Shown here: in pieces, positions 22,319-30,342 of the stretch
Position numbering within the stretch: the first letter of the stretch is position 1
Layout: each line of letters begins with the position of its first letter
Program-made: the position numbers and the translations under genes
Notes under the pieces: model-generated
The model's input: the letters and a program-made list of their open reading frames with translations, nothing else
Databases searched by the model: none
Told to the model about the DNA's origin: nothing
Assembly (NCBI GenBank): GCA_947501935.1
Contig: CANMXU010000032.1
Span: forward strand, 1-51,182
Source of the DNA: an uncultured Alteromonadaceae bacterium
GTDB taxonomy: Bacteria > Pseudomonadota > Gammaproteobacteria > Enterobacterales > Alteromonadaceae
Direction: 5' to 3'
Length of the DNA stretch: 51,182 nt

Positions 22319-22939
22319 ATGAGTGATTTAAGCTTTAATTTACCTATTTTCCCTTTGCCGGTTTTTTTGTTACCGCAAGGGGTAACCCGGTTACGCATTT
22401 TTGAACCGCGTTATTTGAAAATGGTCGCTATTGCCAGCCAAGGGCAAGGTTTTGCTATTTTATTAACCATTCCTGCGAATAGTCAGTCTGACAAAACATT
22501 AAAAAATGAGTTACAACATAAGTTAATGCATGCGCCAAAGAGCGGCAATTGGGCAAGTTGGGTTGAAATTATCAACTTTGAACAAGAAGAGAGTGGCCTG
22601 CTAATTATCGATGTAAAGTGTAAGGCATTGGTTGAAATTAAAACGATAACACAAGATAAAGATAAATTATGTCATGGCGATGTTATTGCTAAATCGCATT
22701 GGCCGCCGGTAAAAAATAATGAAGTAAGTGCACACTTAACCGAGTTACTTTTTCCTATTTTTGAGCAAACACCAGAGCTTAAAGCACTTTATCAACAGCA
22801 GTTTGTTTATCAAGCTGAATGGGTGGTGGCTCGGTGGTTAGAGCTACTGCCCATTGACTTAGCGGTAAAAGCTAAATTTGCTCAGGCACATACCTATAAG
22901 CAAGCAGTAGAGTTTATTCACGCTATTTTAGAAAAATAA
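22319..22939 (+). CDS. LON substrate-binding domain protein
   Basis: 206 residues corresponding to the N-terminal (LON/PUA-like) domain of Lon protease without AAA+ or protease parts: NLPIFPLPVFLLPQGVTRLRIFEPRYLKMVAIA at the start, then the beta-rich middle and a helical end. Stand-alone LON proteins are common in Proteobacteria and lack a firm function; substrate or protein binding is assumed from Lon. It lies in the stress cluster between the SDR and the sigma gene. I see no ECF motif directly upstream of it, but its 3' end carries the -35/-10 region of the following promoter within a few bases. Confidence 0.87.
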   Translation: MSDLSFNLPIFPLPVFLLPQGVTRLRIFEPRYLKMVAIASQGQGFAILLTIPANSQSDKTLKNELQHKLMHAPKSGNWASWVEIINFEQEESGLLIIDVKCKALVEIKTITQDKDKLCHGDVIAKSHWPPVKNNEVSAHLTELLFPIFEQTPELKALYQQQFVYQAEWVVARWLELLPIDLAVKAKFAQAHTYKQAVEFIHAILEK

Positions 22940-22950
22940 TTAAAATTAAG

Positions 22951-22978
22951 TGATCTTCTCATTGAGTGAGTGCGTATA
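22951..22978 (+). promoter_or_regulatory. Predicted autoregulatory ECF promoter of the sigma/anti-sigma operon
   Basis: TGATCTT (22951-22957), 15 bases, CGTATA (22973-22978), about 34 bases before the sigma gene ATG. It is the third copy of the shared promoter, indicating that the sigma factor activates its own operon. Confidence 0.82.
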
Positions 22979-23011
22979 GGCAGGTAATGAGTTTATTTAT
23001 AAGGTGGCAGC

Positions 23012-23638
23012 ATGCAAGAGTTGCGAACAAGCTTGTCAAAAGATACGACAACTGCTACATCTAGTACTATGTCAAATTCTGTTGATCATCCCCAGCTTTG
23101 TCAATGGCTTAACGCCGTGGCAATACATAGAGACAAACAAGCCTTTACTTGCTTGTTTAAGTTTTTTGCTAGCAAAATTCACCGTATAGCTCACAACAAA
23201 TTTTCAAATAAAAGCATGGCCAATGAAGTGGTACAAGACACCATGAGCAATGTTTGGCGAAAAGCCCACCTTTTTAACGAAGCGAAGGGCGCGCCAACCA
23301 CATGGGTTTATACCATTATGCGTAATGTTTCTTTCGACATTTTAAGGAAGATGCAAGCCAATAAAGAAGACAATTTAAGTGATGATATTTGGCCGCTTGT
23401 TGAAGCGCAAACCACATCAGATAAGGTTTTTGGCGATCACTTAGCTCAGCATCAACTTTTAGGCAGCATAGAAACCTTACCTGAAAATCAGCAAGCAGTG
23501 GTTAAAGGCTTTTATTTTATGGAAATGTCGCAAGAGCAATTAGCCAAGCATTTAAATTTACCGCTTGGCACCATTAAGTCACGTTTACGTTTAGCATTAG
23601 CAAAACTCAAAACAAAATTAGGAGAGCATCATGATTAA
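23012..23638 (+). CDS. ECF RNA polymerase sigma factor (RpoE/ChrR group)
   Basis: 208 residues. Region 2 (about 45-115) contains FSNKSMANEVVQDTMSNVWRKAHLF and the -10-binding GAPTTWVYTIMRNVSFDILRK; region 4 (about 150-200) has ENQQAVVKGFYFMEMSQEQLAKHLNLPLGTIKSRLRLALAKLK, a typical -35-binding helix-turn-helix. Pairing with a ChrR anti-sigma gene places it in the ECF group that answers singlet oxygen in Rhodobacter sphaeroides. AAGGTGG precedes the ATG. It overlaps the anti-sigma gene by 8 bases. Its expected promoter motif is found upstream of itself and two other units. Confidence 0.93.
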   Translation: MQELRTSLSKDTTTATSSTMSNSVDHPQLCQWLNAVAIHRDKQAFTCLFKFFASKIHRIAHNKFSNKSMANEVVQDTMSNVWRKAHLFNEAKGAPTTWVYTIMRNVSFDILRKMQANKEDNLSDDIWPLVEAQTTSDKVFGDHLAQHQLLGSIETLPENQQAVVKGFYFMEMSQEQLAKHLNLPLGTIKSRLRLALAKLKTKLGEHHD

Positions 23639-24317
23639 GCATCACCCTAAATTTGAATTACTTCAGTCGTTTGTTAATGGTGAATTAGCTGCTTCATTAG
23701 CCGCGGGTATCGCAATTCATAGTGATATGTGTACGCAGTGTCAGCAAAAAATTGCTCAACTAACTGAACAAATGGCAGAAGCAAGTTTTGAACAAGCATT
23801 TTTACACAACTTTATTGTTGATGATGATGATGACCTAAGCCAAGTAGAAGCCCTTGATTTTGACCAGATGATAGCTGGCATCACTGAGTCAGACGAAATT
23901 AGTGAAGTAAAAGCAACAGTAGAAAAGTTGGTTAGCTTTCATGGTCAACACTATGCTTTACCGCGTTCATTAAATAATGTTGAATTAGGAAAAATAGCAC
24001 ACATGGGCAAACTTTCTCGGGCACGCTTACAGCTTGATGAAGGGGAAATTCACAGCAGTTTATTACATATTAATCCTGGTGGTTCAGTGCCTGAGCATAC
24101 TCACAAAGGCTTTGAGCTAACAGTATTACTTGCCGGCAGTTTTTCTGACGAGCAAGGTGATTATGAAGCAGGTGACTTTATTATGCTTGATGGTCGCCAT
24201 CAGCATAATCCAGTATCTGCACAAGGGTGTTTATGTTTTACCGTGGCAAACGACGCCCTACATTTCACTAAAGGCATTAATAAGTTACTTAACCCAATTG
24301 GTGGTTTAATTTACTAA
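23631..24317 (+). CDS. chrR: ChrR-type zinc anti-sigma factor with cupin domain
   Basis: 228 residues. The N-terminal anti-sigma domain holds the zinc ligands expected for the family: a His near the start (His4/His5), His30, Cys34 and Cys37 in IHSDMCTQC. The C-terminal cupin (about 125-220) has HTHKGFELTVLLAGSF, DYEAGDFIMLDGRHQHNP and a final Cys-containing strand. In Rhodobacter, ChrR holds RpoE until singlet oxygen triggers its release and proteolysis; the cupin is needed for that response. The overlap with the sigma gene fits a co-made sigma/anti-sigma pair. Confidence 0.93.
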   Translation: MIKHHPKFELLQSFVNGELAASLAAGIAIHSDMCTQCQQKIAQLTEQMAEASFEQAFLHNFIVDDDDDLSQVEALDFDQMIAGITESDEISEVKATVEKLVSFHGQHYALPRSLNNVELGKIAHMGKLSRARLQLDEGEIHSSLLHINPGGSVPEHTHKGFELTVLLAGSFSDEQGDYEAGDFIMLDGRHQHNPVSAQGCLCFTVANDALHFTKGINKLLNPIGGLIY

Positions 24318-24412
24318 CTTTATTTATTAACTCTAGTACTCAGTCATTGTAAAAATATCGGCAAGTTTTTACTTGCATCGTGATTAACCTGCTCATTTGA
24401 GCTTTTGGGGGA

Positions 24413-25375
24413 ATGATGAAAAATGTTTTTAAAAAAGAAGATATTACTCTTGGCATCAGTGCTTGCTTAATTGGTGAAAAAGTTCGTTTTGATGCCAGTA
24501 ATAAACCGTCTAACTTTTGCATTAAAGAGCTCGGGCAACACGTAACTTATCAATCATTCTGCCCTGAAGTTGCCGTCGGCTTACCTATTCCTAGAGCCAC
24601 CATCAGACAAATTAAACATGGTGATGTTATTAAAGTTTCACGCCCTGACGGCTCGGGTGATGTTAGTGAAGCACTGAGCGCTTACGGTAAAAAAGTGGCC
24701 TCAATGACAAAACATTTAAGTGGTTATGTGTTTTGCGCGAAAAGCCCTAGTTGCGGTATGGAGCGGGTGAAAGTGTATAGCCCAAAAGGGGATGCGTTAG
24801 TTGCTGATGGTGTTGGCGCATTTGCTAAAGAAATTATGGCAGCGAACCCGTTATTACCCTGTGAAGAAAATGGCCGACTAAATGATCCGATACTGCGTGA
24901 AAATTTTGTCGCGCGTGTTTTTGCTTATCGACACTGGCAAGCCTTGGTTGAAAGCGGTTTGAGTAAACATAAGTTAATGACCTTCCATAGCAAATATAAA
25001 TATATGGTGATGAGTCATGATCTTATTGCCTATAAACATCTTGGGCATATCTTGGCGAGTGCAACCTTATCGGTTGATGAAATGGCTAGCCAATATATCA
25101 GTGGTTTAATGGCGGCGCTTAAAATTAAAGCGACCCGTAAAAAGCATACTAATACCTTGTATCATATTTTAGGCTATTTCTCTGCTCACCTTAGTAATGG
25201 CGAACGTGAAGAGCTGTGCCAGCAAATTGAAGATTATCGTTGTGGCTTAATGCCGCTGGTGGTGCCGTTAACTTTATTTAATCATTATTTAATGGCTCAT
25301 CCTAAGGAATATTTAACTAATCAGGCTTATTTAAATCCTTACCCAGAGCAGTTAAAGCTTAGGTATGGCTATTAA
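24413..25375 (+). CDS. TudS (DUF523)-DUF1722 fusion protein, YbgA-like
   Basis: 320 residues with two domains. Residues about 10-155 are DUF523/TudS, whose members carry a [4Fe-4S] cluster and can desulfurise thiouracil. The three cluster Cys are visible at 18 (GISACLIG), 50 (SFCPEVAVG) and 114 (SPSCGMERVKVY). Residues about 185-310 are DUF1722 (YbgA), with LMTFHSKYKYMVMSHDLIAYKHLG. In E. coli, ybgA lies directly upstream of phrB, and the same neighbour is seen here. A link to light-damaged or sulfur-modified pyrimidines is inference. GGGG lies just before the double ATG; the second ATG (24416) has better spacing. Confidence 0.88.
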   Translation: MMKNVFKKEDITLGISACLIGEKVRFDASNKPSNFCIKELGQHVTYQSFCPEVAVGLPIPRATIRQIKHGDVIKVSRPDGSGDVSEALSAYGKKVASMTKHLSGYVFCAKSPSCGMERVKVYSPKGDALVADGVGAFAKEIMAANPLLPCEENGRLNDPILRENFVARVFAYRHWQALVESGLSKHKLMTFHSKYKYMVMSHDLIAYKHLGHILASATLSVDEMASQYISGLMAALKIKATRKKHTNTLYHILGYFSAHLSNGEREELCQQIEDYRCGLMPLVVPLTLFNHYLMAHPKEYLTNQAYLNPYPEQLKLRYGY

Positions 25376-25455
25376 AATATGGATATTAAGGTAGGAATAT
25401 TAATTTATCTTTACTCATTCCTGCCTAATGTTAGCAACAGCATAAAGGATATAGC

Positions 25456-26859
25456 GTGTTACTTTGGTTTAGAAACGACTTAAGAAGTCATGATAACCCG
25501 GCTTTGCATTTTTTTCTGGCGAATATGTCCGTAGAAAACAGTGGTAAAGCTGGTTCAAAAGCTAAAGCGATTTTTTTCATTAGTAAAAAGCAATGGCATC
25601 AGCATCATTGGTCGAAAAGAAAAATCGACTTAGTACTTCGCCATGCTCAGGCGTTGGTAATTGAATTAGCAGCAATAAATATTGAGCTGATGCTGGTTGA
25701 ACTTGATAGCTTTAACCAACAAGTTTCCTACCTTAAGCGCTATTGCAGCGAACAGGGCATAATGGAAGTTATCGCCAATAGTGAATTAGAATTTAATGAA
25801 CAACAGCGCGACCAGCAGTGTATTTCAGCCGGTATTACTTTAACGCTTTTTGAAGCCGATGTAATTGTGCCAAAAGGCAAAGTGCTAAATCAGTCTGGCA
25901 CCATGTTTAAAGTATTCACGCCTTTTAAGCGTGCTTGGCTTAAGTATATTAAGCAATATGGTTTTGAATATTTAGGTAAAGCTTCTCAAAGCCCATCAAA
26001 AGGAAACTTCGATCACCTCGATATTGACGCTAACCTTAAACTTGAGACAGATAGCTGGCCGTTAGCAAGAGTGGTTGAACAGCAGGCTCTGCCTAGTTTC
26101 TTGCAAAACAAACTTGCTGATTATGATCGTCACCGCGACATTCCGTCAATAAATGGCACTTCAAGCTTATCTCCTTATTTAGCCGCAGGGCTTATCAGCC
26201 CTAGATATGTGCTGCAACTATTAATTAACCAAGCGCCCGATATTTTAACCGCCACCGACAGTGCAAATCTTACTTGGCTTAATGAATTAATTTGGCGTGA
26301 TTTTTATCGTCACCTGATGTTTCATCATCCTAAATTATCTAAAAATCACTGTTTTAAGGAAAAATATCAGCAATATACTTGGCCTAATAATATCGACCAC
26401 TTTAAAGCTTGGTGTCAGGGCAGAACCGGCTATCCGTTAGTTGATGCAGCAATGCGCCAGTTACAAAAAACCGGTTGGATGCATAACCGTTTGCGTATGG
26501 TAGTGGCGAGCTTTTTAACTAAACATTTATTAATCGACTGGCGCTGGGGGGAACGCTACTTTATGCAACAGCTGATTGACGGCGATCTTGCCGCTAATAA
26601 CGGTGGCTGGCAATGGGCGGCAAGTACCGGTTGTGATGCCCAGCCTTACTTTCGAATATTTAATCCTATTAGGCAGAGTGAAAAATTTGATCCAAATGGC
26701 AACTTCATCCGTAAGTATTTACCAGAGCTGGCAAATATTCCTGATAAGAATATTCATTTTCCCCATCAGTATATTGAAAAGCACCAACTGGAATGTTATT
26801 GGCCTGCAATAGTTGAGCATAAACAAGCAAGAGTTAAGGCCTTAAGTTTCTATAAATAG
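25456..26859 (+). CDS. phrB: Deoxyribodipyrimidine photolyase
   Basis: Light-driven FAD enzyme that splits UV-induced cyclobutane pyrimidine dimers. 467 residues: N-terminal antenna-binding Rossmann domain (LLWFRNDLRSHDNPAL), then the FAD domain with TSSLSPYLAAGLISPR, the ELIWRDFYRHLMFHHP helix, GRTGYPLVDAAMRQLQKTGWMHNRLRMVVASFLTKHL and the WQWAASTGCDAQPYFRIFNP signature carrying the electron-transfer Trp. It starts with GTG at 25456, supported by AAAGGA 7 bases upstream and by the family N-terminus. It follows the YbgA-like gene and belongs to the predicted sigma/ChrR operon. Confidence 0.96.
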   Translation: MLLWFRNDLRSHDNPALHFFLANMSVENSGKAGSKAKAIFFISKKQWHQHHWSKRKIDLVLRHAQALVIELAAINIELMLVELDSFNQQVSYLKRYCSEQGIMEVIANSELEFNEQQRDQQCISAGITLTLFEADVIVPKGKVLNQSGTMFKVFTPFKRAWLKYIKQYGFEYLGKASQSPSKGNFDHLDIDANLKLETDSWPLARVVEQQALPSFLQNKLADYDRHRDIPSINGTSSLSPYLAAGLISPRYVLQLLINQAPDILTATDSANLTWLNELIWRDFYRHLMFHHPKLSKNHCFKEKYQQYTWPNNIDHFKAWCQGRTGYPLVDAAMRQLQKTGWMHNRLRMVVASFLTKHLLIDWRWGERYFMQQLIDGDLAANNGGWQWAASTGCDAQPYFRIFNPIRQSEKFDPNGNFIRKYLPELANIPDKNIHFPHQYIEKHQLECYWPAIVEHKQARVKALSFYK

Positions 26860-26938
26860 CTTTTATAAATAGGTTCTAGATAGGTTTAATTATTAGCTCG
26901 AAACAATCACATTATTGTAGCCGTTTTAAGGAACTAAA

Positions 26939-27406
26939 ATGTCTGAAGTTTTAAAAATACAAGCCCAAGAGCACAGTCAAACAGAGTCTTGGTTGGAAAG
27001 TTTTGTTGAAGTATATCAGCAGCTTTCTATCAATAATTTAAACTTGCTTGAAAAAATATATCACCAAGATGTGGTTTTTATTGACCCACTTCACCATATT
27101 CAAGGTGTTGATAAGTTAACTCAGTATTTTAGTGGTTTATATACCAATTTACTTTATTGCCAATTTGAAATTGAAGAGGTTATTGAGCAAAACCAACAAG
27201 CCGCAATTTATTGGAAAATGTCTTATCAACACCCGAAATTGAATAAAGGAAAAGTGATCACCGTTCAAGGTCATTCACACTTGAAAGGTCAGGGTGATAA
27301 AGTCATTTATCATCGTGATTACTTAGATGCTGGTGCTATGTTATACGAGCATGTTCCGGTATTTGGCGCAATTGTGCGCTGGTTTAAAACACGGGCGATA
27401 GGCTAA
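26939..27406 (+). CDS. SnoaL/NTF2-like protein
   Basis: 155 residues, one NTF2-like (SnoaL) domain: a helical start (SWLESFVEVYQQLSINNLNLLEKIYHQD), then FIDPLHHIQGVDKLTQYFSGLY and curved beta strands ending VIYHRDYLDAGAMLYEHVPVFGAIVRWFK. Such domains bind small hydrophobic ligands or act as lyases/isomerases; the role here is unknown. AAGGAAC precedes the ATG. The stop overlaps the next ATG by 1 base, the start of a run of four tightly coupled genes. The same gene order (SnoaL, SDR, FAD oxidoreductase, DUF1365, CFA-type enzyme) recurs in Pseudomonas and Vibrio relatives. Confidence 0.85.
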   Translation: MSEVLKIQAQEHSQTESWLESFVEVYQQLSINNLNLLEKIYHQDVVFIDPLHHIQGVDKLTQYFSGLYTNLLYCQFEIEEVIEQNQQAAIYWKMSYQHPKLNKGKVITVQGHSHLKGQGDKVIYHRDYLDAGAMLYEHVPVFGAIVRWFKTRAIG

Positions 27407-28140
27407 TGTCTGCGCAAAAAACTGTGCTTATTACAGGGGCAAGCTCCGGCATAGGAGAAGCTTTGTGTCATAAATATGCCAGCCACGGCTTTCAGGTATT
27501 TGCTTGTGGTCGTAATCAAGAAAAATTAGCAGCTTTGGCGAGCCAATATCAAAATGTTAGCCCGTTGGTATTCGATGTTAACAATACCGAGCAAATAGTC
27601 ACAGCGGCTAGCCATGTTAAGCAGCTTGATATCTTGATTTTAAATGCTGGCGATTGTCGTTATATTGATGATGCTAAAAACTTTGACGGGCAATTATTTA
27701 GCGACATTATAGCCACCAATTTACAATCATTAGGCTGGTTATTGCAGTACTTTCTCTCTAAGGTAAATACTGGTGGACAGCTGGTATTTATTAGCTCAAG
27801 TGCGACTATTTTACCCTTTGCGCGCTCAGAAGCTTATGGCGCATCTAAAGCAGGAGTCGATTATCTTGCCAACAGCTTACGTATTGATTTAAATAAACAT
27901 CAAATAGCTGTCACTTTAGTTCACCCCGGGTTTATAAAAACACCGTTAACCGATAAAAATACCTTTGCTATGCCATTTTTATTAACCAGCGAACAAGCGG
28001 CTGAGCGAATAGTTAGCGGTGTAACAGCACGAAAAAATTATCTTTGTTTTCCTAAACGTCTAATTTTTACCTTGCGATTTTTTAGCTTTCTGCCCGCATT
28101 CATCTGGCGTTCACTGATGCTAAGGAGCATTAACTCATGA
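27406..28140 (+). CDS. Short-chain dehydrogenase/reductase
   Basis: 244 residues, classical SDR: TGASSGIGEALC cofactor motif, LILNAGDCRY (the NNAG position), the catalytic Ser in FISSSATILP, and YGASKAGVDYLANSL with Tyr-x-x-x-Lys. The C-terminus has a hydrophobic Trp/Phe-rich end (LRFFSFLPAFIWRSL) that suggests membrane association, in keeping with a lipid substrate. It overlaps the genes on both sides (1 base upstream, 4 bases ATGA downstream). The substrate cannot be inferred from the sequence. Confidence 0.9.
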   Translation: MSAQKTVLITGASSGIGEALCHKYASHGFQVFACGRNQEKLAALASQYQNVSPLVFDVNNTEQIVTAASHVKQLDILILNAGDCRYIDDAKNFDGQLFSDIIATNLQSLGWLLQYFLSKVNTGGQLVFISSSATILPFARSEAYGASKAGVDYLANSLRIDLNKHQIAVTLVHPGFIKTPLTDKNTFAMPFLLTSEQAAERIVSGVTARKNYLCFPKRLIFTLRFFSFLPAFIWRSLMLRSINS

Positions 28141-29501
28141 AAAAATTTGCCATTATTGGTTCAGGTATTTCAGGCCTAACCGCTGCGTATTTGTTGTCAA
28201 AAAAACATGCTGTTAGTGTTTTTGAAAAAAGTGCTCATATTGGCGGGCATACTGCGACGGTTGATGTTGAACTTCAAGGCAGAAGTTACGCGATAGATAC
28301 CGGATTTATTGTTTTTAATAACAAAACCTACCCTAATTATTTAGCTTTACTTGACGAAATAGGTGTTGGCAAACAAGAAACCGAAATGAGTTTTTCGGTA
28401 CATAACTGCCAAACAGGTATGGAATATAATGGCCATAACCTTAATTCATTGTTTGCTCAGCGCCGTAATATTTTTTCACCAAAGTTTTGGGGGCTGATAA
28501 AAGAAATCACTCGCTTTAATAAATTATGTAAACAGGCTTTTTTACATCGCGCTTTTGCGGATGATTTCACCTTAGGTAAATTTTTGGCAGAACATCACTT
28601 TAGCCGCTTTTTTTCCGAACATTATATTTTGCCAATGGGGGCGGCGATTTGGTCAAGCTCACTCGAACAAATGGAAGGTTTTCAGTTTCGCTTTTTTGTG
28701 CAGTTTTTCCATCATCACGGTTTGTTAAATATTACTGACCGCCCGCAATGGTATGTAATACCTAATGGTTCACGTAGTTATTTAGCACCGCTCACCAAAA
28801 GCTTTGCCGATAATATTCATTTAAACGCTGATATTAAAACCATCACCCGTGAAAACGACAAAGTGCAATTACATTTCCAAAATGGCAGTGTGGAAGAGTT
28901 TGACGAAGTAGTGATCGCTTGTCATTCCGACCAAGCCCTAGCGTTACTTGGCGATGCAAGCAAGCAAGAGCAGCAAGTTTTATCGGCGATACCTTACAGT
29001 GAAAATTCAGTGATATTACATACCGACATTAAGCTATTACCGAAAAGGAAAAAAGCTTGGGCGAGTTGGAATTATCAACTAAGTACTGATCGCAGTAAAC
29101 CAGCTTCGGTTACCTATAATATGAACATTCTACAAGGGCTTGATAGCGAACATACCTTTTGCGTGACCTTAAATCAAAAACAGGCCATTGATAGTCGTAA
29201 AATTTTACGCGAGTTTACTTATCACCACCCAGTATTTTCAGTTGAATCACTACAAGCGCAAACTCAGCGCAATAGCATTTGTGGTTTACGTCATACCCAT
29301 TTTGCAGGCGCCTATTGGTACAGCGGTTTTCATGAAGATGGTGTGCGTAGTGGCGTTGATGTAGCAGGGCGATTCTCATGCTACCTAAACGAGCAAGCTA
29401 AAAACCTTAACCAAGATTTATCGAACATTAACAGCCAAATTCCCGCTGAAAATAGCCATTCGCCATTAACCGCATTGCAAGGAATAGACGATGCCGGCTG
29501 A
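28137..29501 (+). CDS. FAD-dependent amine-oxidase/desaturase-like oxidoreductase
   Basis: 454 residues. The N-terminal dinucleotide-binding motif IIGSGISGLTAAYLLSKKHAVSVFEKSAHIGG and the family phrase AIDTGFIVFNNKTYPNYLALLDEIG identify the COG2907 group of NAD(P)-binding amine oxidase-like flavoproteins. The C-terminal FAD motif is GLRHTHFAGAYWYSGFHEDGVRSGVDVAG. Members are almost always beside DUF1365 and CFA-type genes. In Rhodobacter, flavoproteins of this kind in the RpoE regulon take part in furan-fatty-acid formation; a comparable desaturase role here is a hypothesis. Confidence 0.88.
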   Translation: MKKFAIIGSGISGLTAAYLLSKKHAVSVFEKSAHIGGHTATVDVELQGRSYAIDTGFIVFNNKTYPNYLALLDEIGVGKQETEMSFSVHNCQTGMEYNGHNLNSLFAQRRNIFSPKFWGLIKEITRFNKLCKQAFLHRAFADDFTLGKFLAEHHFSRFFSEHYILPMGAAIWSSSLEQMEGFQFRFFVQFFHHHGLLNITDRPQWYVIPNGSRSYLAPLTKSFADNIHLNADIKTITRENDKVQLHFQNGSVEEFDEVVIACHSDQALALLGDASKQEQQVLSAIPYSENSVILHTDIKLLPKRKKAWASWNYQLSTDRSKPASVTYNMNILQGLDSEHTFCVTLNQKQAIDSRKILREFTYHHPVFSVESLQAQTQRNSICGLRHTHFAGAYWYSGFHEDGVRSGVDVAGRFSCYLNEQAKNLNQDLSNINSQIPAENSHSPLTALQGIDDAG

Positions 29502-30261
29502 GTCACTAAAAAGTAAAGTTTACACCGGCAATATTCGTCATCGTCGTTTTACCCCGCGTGATCATAGTTTTAATTACAGCTTATATATGCTCGCCCTTGA
29601 TGTTGACGAAATAGGGCAATCGTTAGCGCCACAGGGCATTTTTGGTTATCAATGGTTTCGGCCATTACGCTTTGTTGAAAAAGATTATTTAGAAAGTGAA
29701 CCAGGTACGCTTAAGCAACGTATAACTAATAAAGTGAAGCAGTTAGGCGGTAGCCACAATATAGAGCGTGTGGTTATGTTGGTACAAGCTCGGTGTTTTG
29801 GGGTGTATTTTAGCCCGGCCAATTTTTATTTTTGTTACGACGACCAAGACTGTTGTGTGCAAATGTTGGCTGAAGTGAGTAATACCCCATGGAATGAAAG
29901 GCACTACTACTTGGTTGATTTAATTAATACTCAAAGTAGCGAAAAAGACTTTCATGTTTCACCTTTTATGGATTTAAACATGCATTACCATTGGCGCATT
30001 AAACCGCCAGAGCAGATGAGTGACAAGTTATTAATACATATTGAAAACAAACGTCATAGCGAAGATAACAATACTGAAGAAAAAATATTTGATGCAACCT
30101 TAACCATGAAGAAACAAGGGTTCACGCAAAAAGAATTATGGCATGTCTGGTCGACATTACCGGTTATGACCATAAAAATGGTTGCCGGTATCTATTGGCA
30201 AGCGCTCAAGCTTTTTATCAAGCGTATTCCATTTATTGGCCACCAAAGCTCGGCTAACTAG
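29491..30261 (+). CDS. DUF1365 protein
   Basis: 256 residues. DUF1365 begins VYTGNIRHRRFTPRDHSFNYSLYMLALDVDEI and continues with VMLVQARCFGVYFSPANFYFCYD, the VSNTPWNERHYYLVD block, FHVSPFMDLNMHYHWRI and a C-terminal hydrophobic helix near TIKMVAGIYWQALKLFIKRIPF. The family has no proven activity but is tightly linked to COG2907 flavoproteins and CFA-type methyltransferases. It overlaps the flavoprotein gene by 11 bases, so the products are probably made in fixed ratio. A part in cyclopropane- or furan-type lipid modification is inference. Confidence 0.88.
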   Translation: MPAESLKSKVYTGNIRHRRFTPRDHSFNYSLYMLALDVDEIGQSLAPQGIFGYQWFRPLRFVEKDYLESEPGTLKQRITNKVKQLGGSHNIERVVMLVQARCFGVYFSPANFYFCYDDQDCCVQMLAEVSNTPWNERHYYLVDLINTQSSEKDFHVSPFMDLNMHYHWRIKPPEQMSDKLLIHIENKRHSEDNNTEEKIFDATLTMKKQGFTQKELWHVWSTLPVMTIKMVAGIYWQALKLFIKRIPFIGHQSSAN

Positions 30262-30342
30262 CTAAGCAAAGTTAAATATGCAAAGCCAAATTAGTAGGTT
30301 CAATAAATAAGCCAGATAACAGTAAATAATAAGGAGTTACCC

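Noticed and set aside
25390..25427. Inverted repeat AGGTAGGAAT/ATTCCTGCCT before phrB as a terminator
   Set aside because: No T-run follows and the genes on both sides look like one operon; its role cannot be supported.
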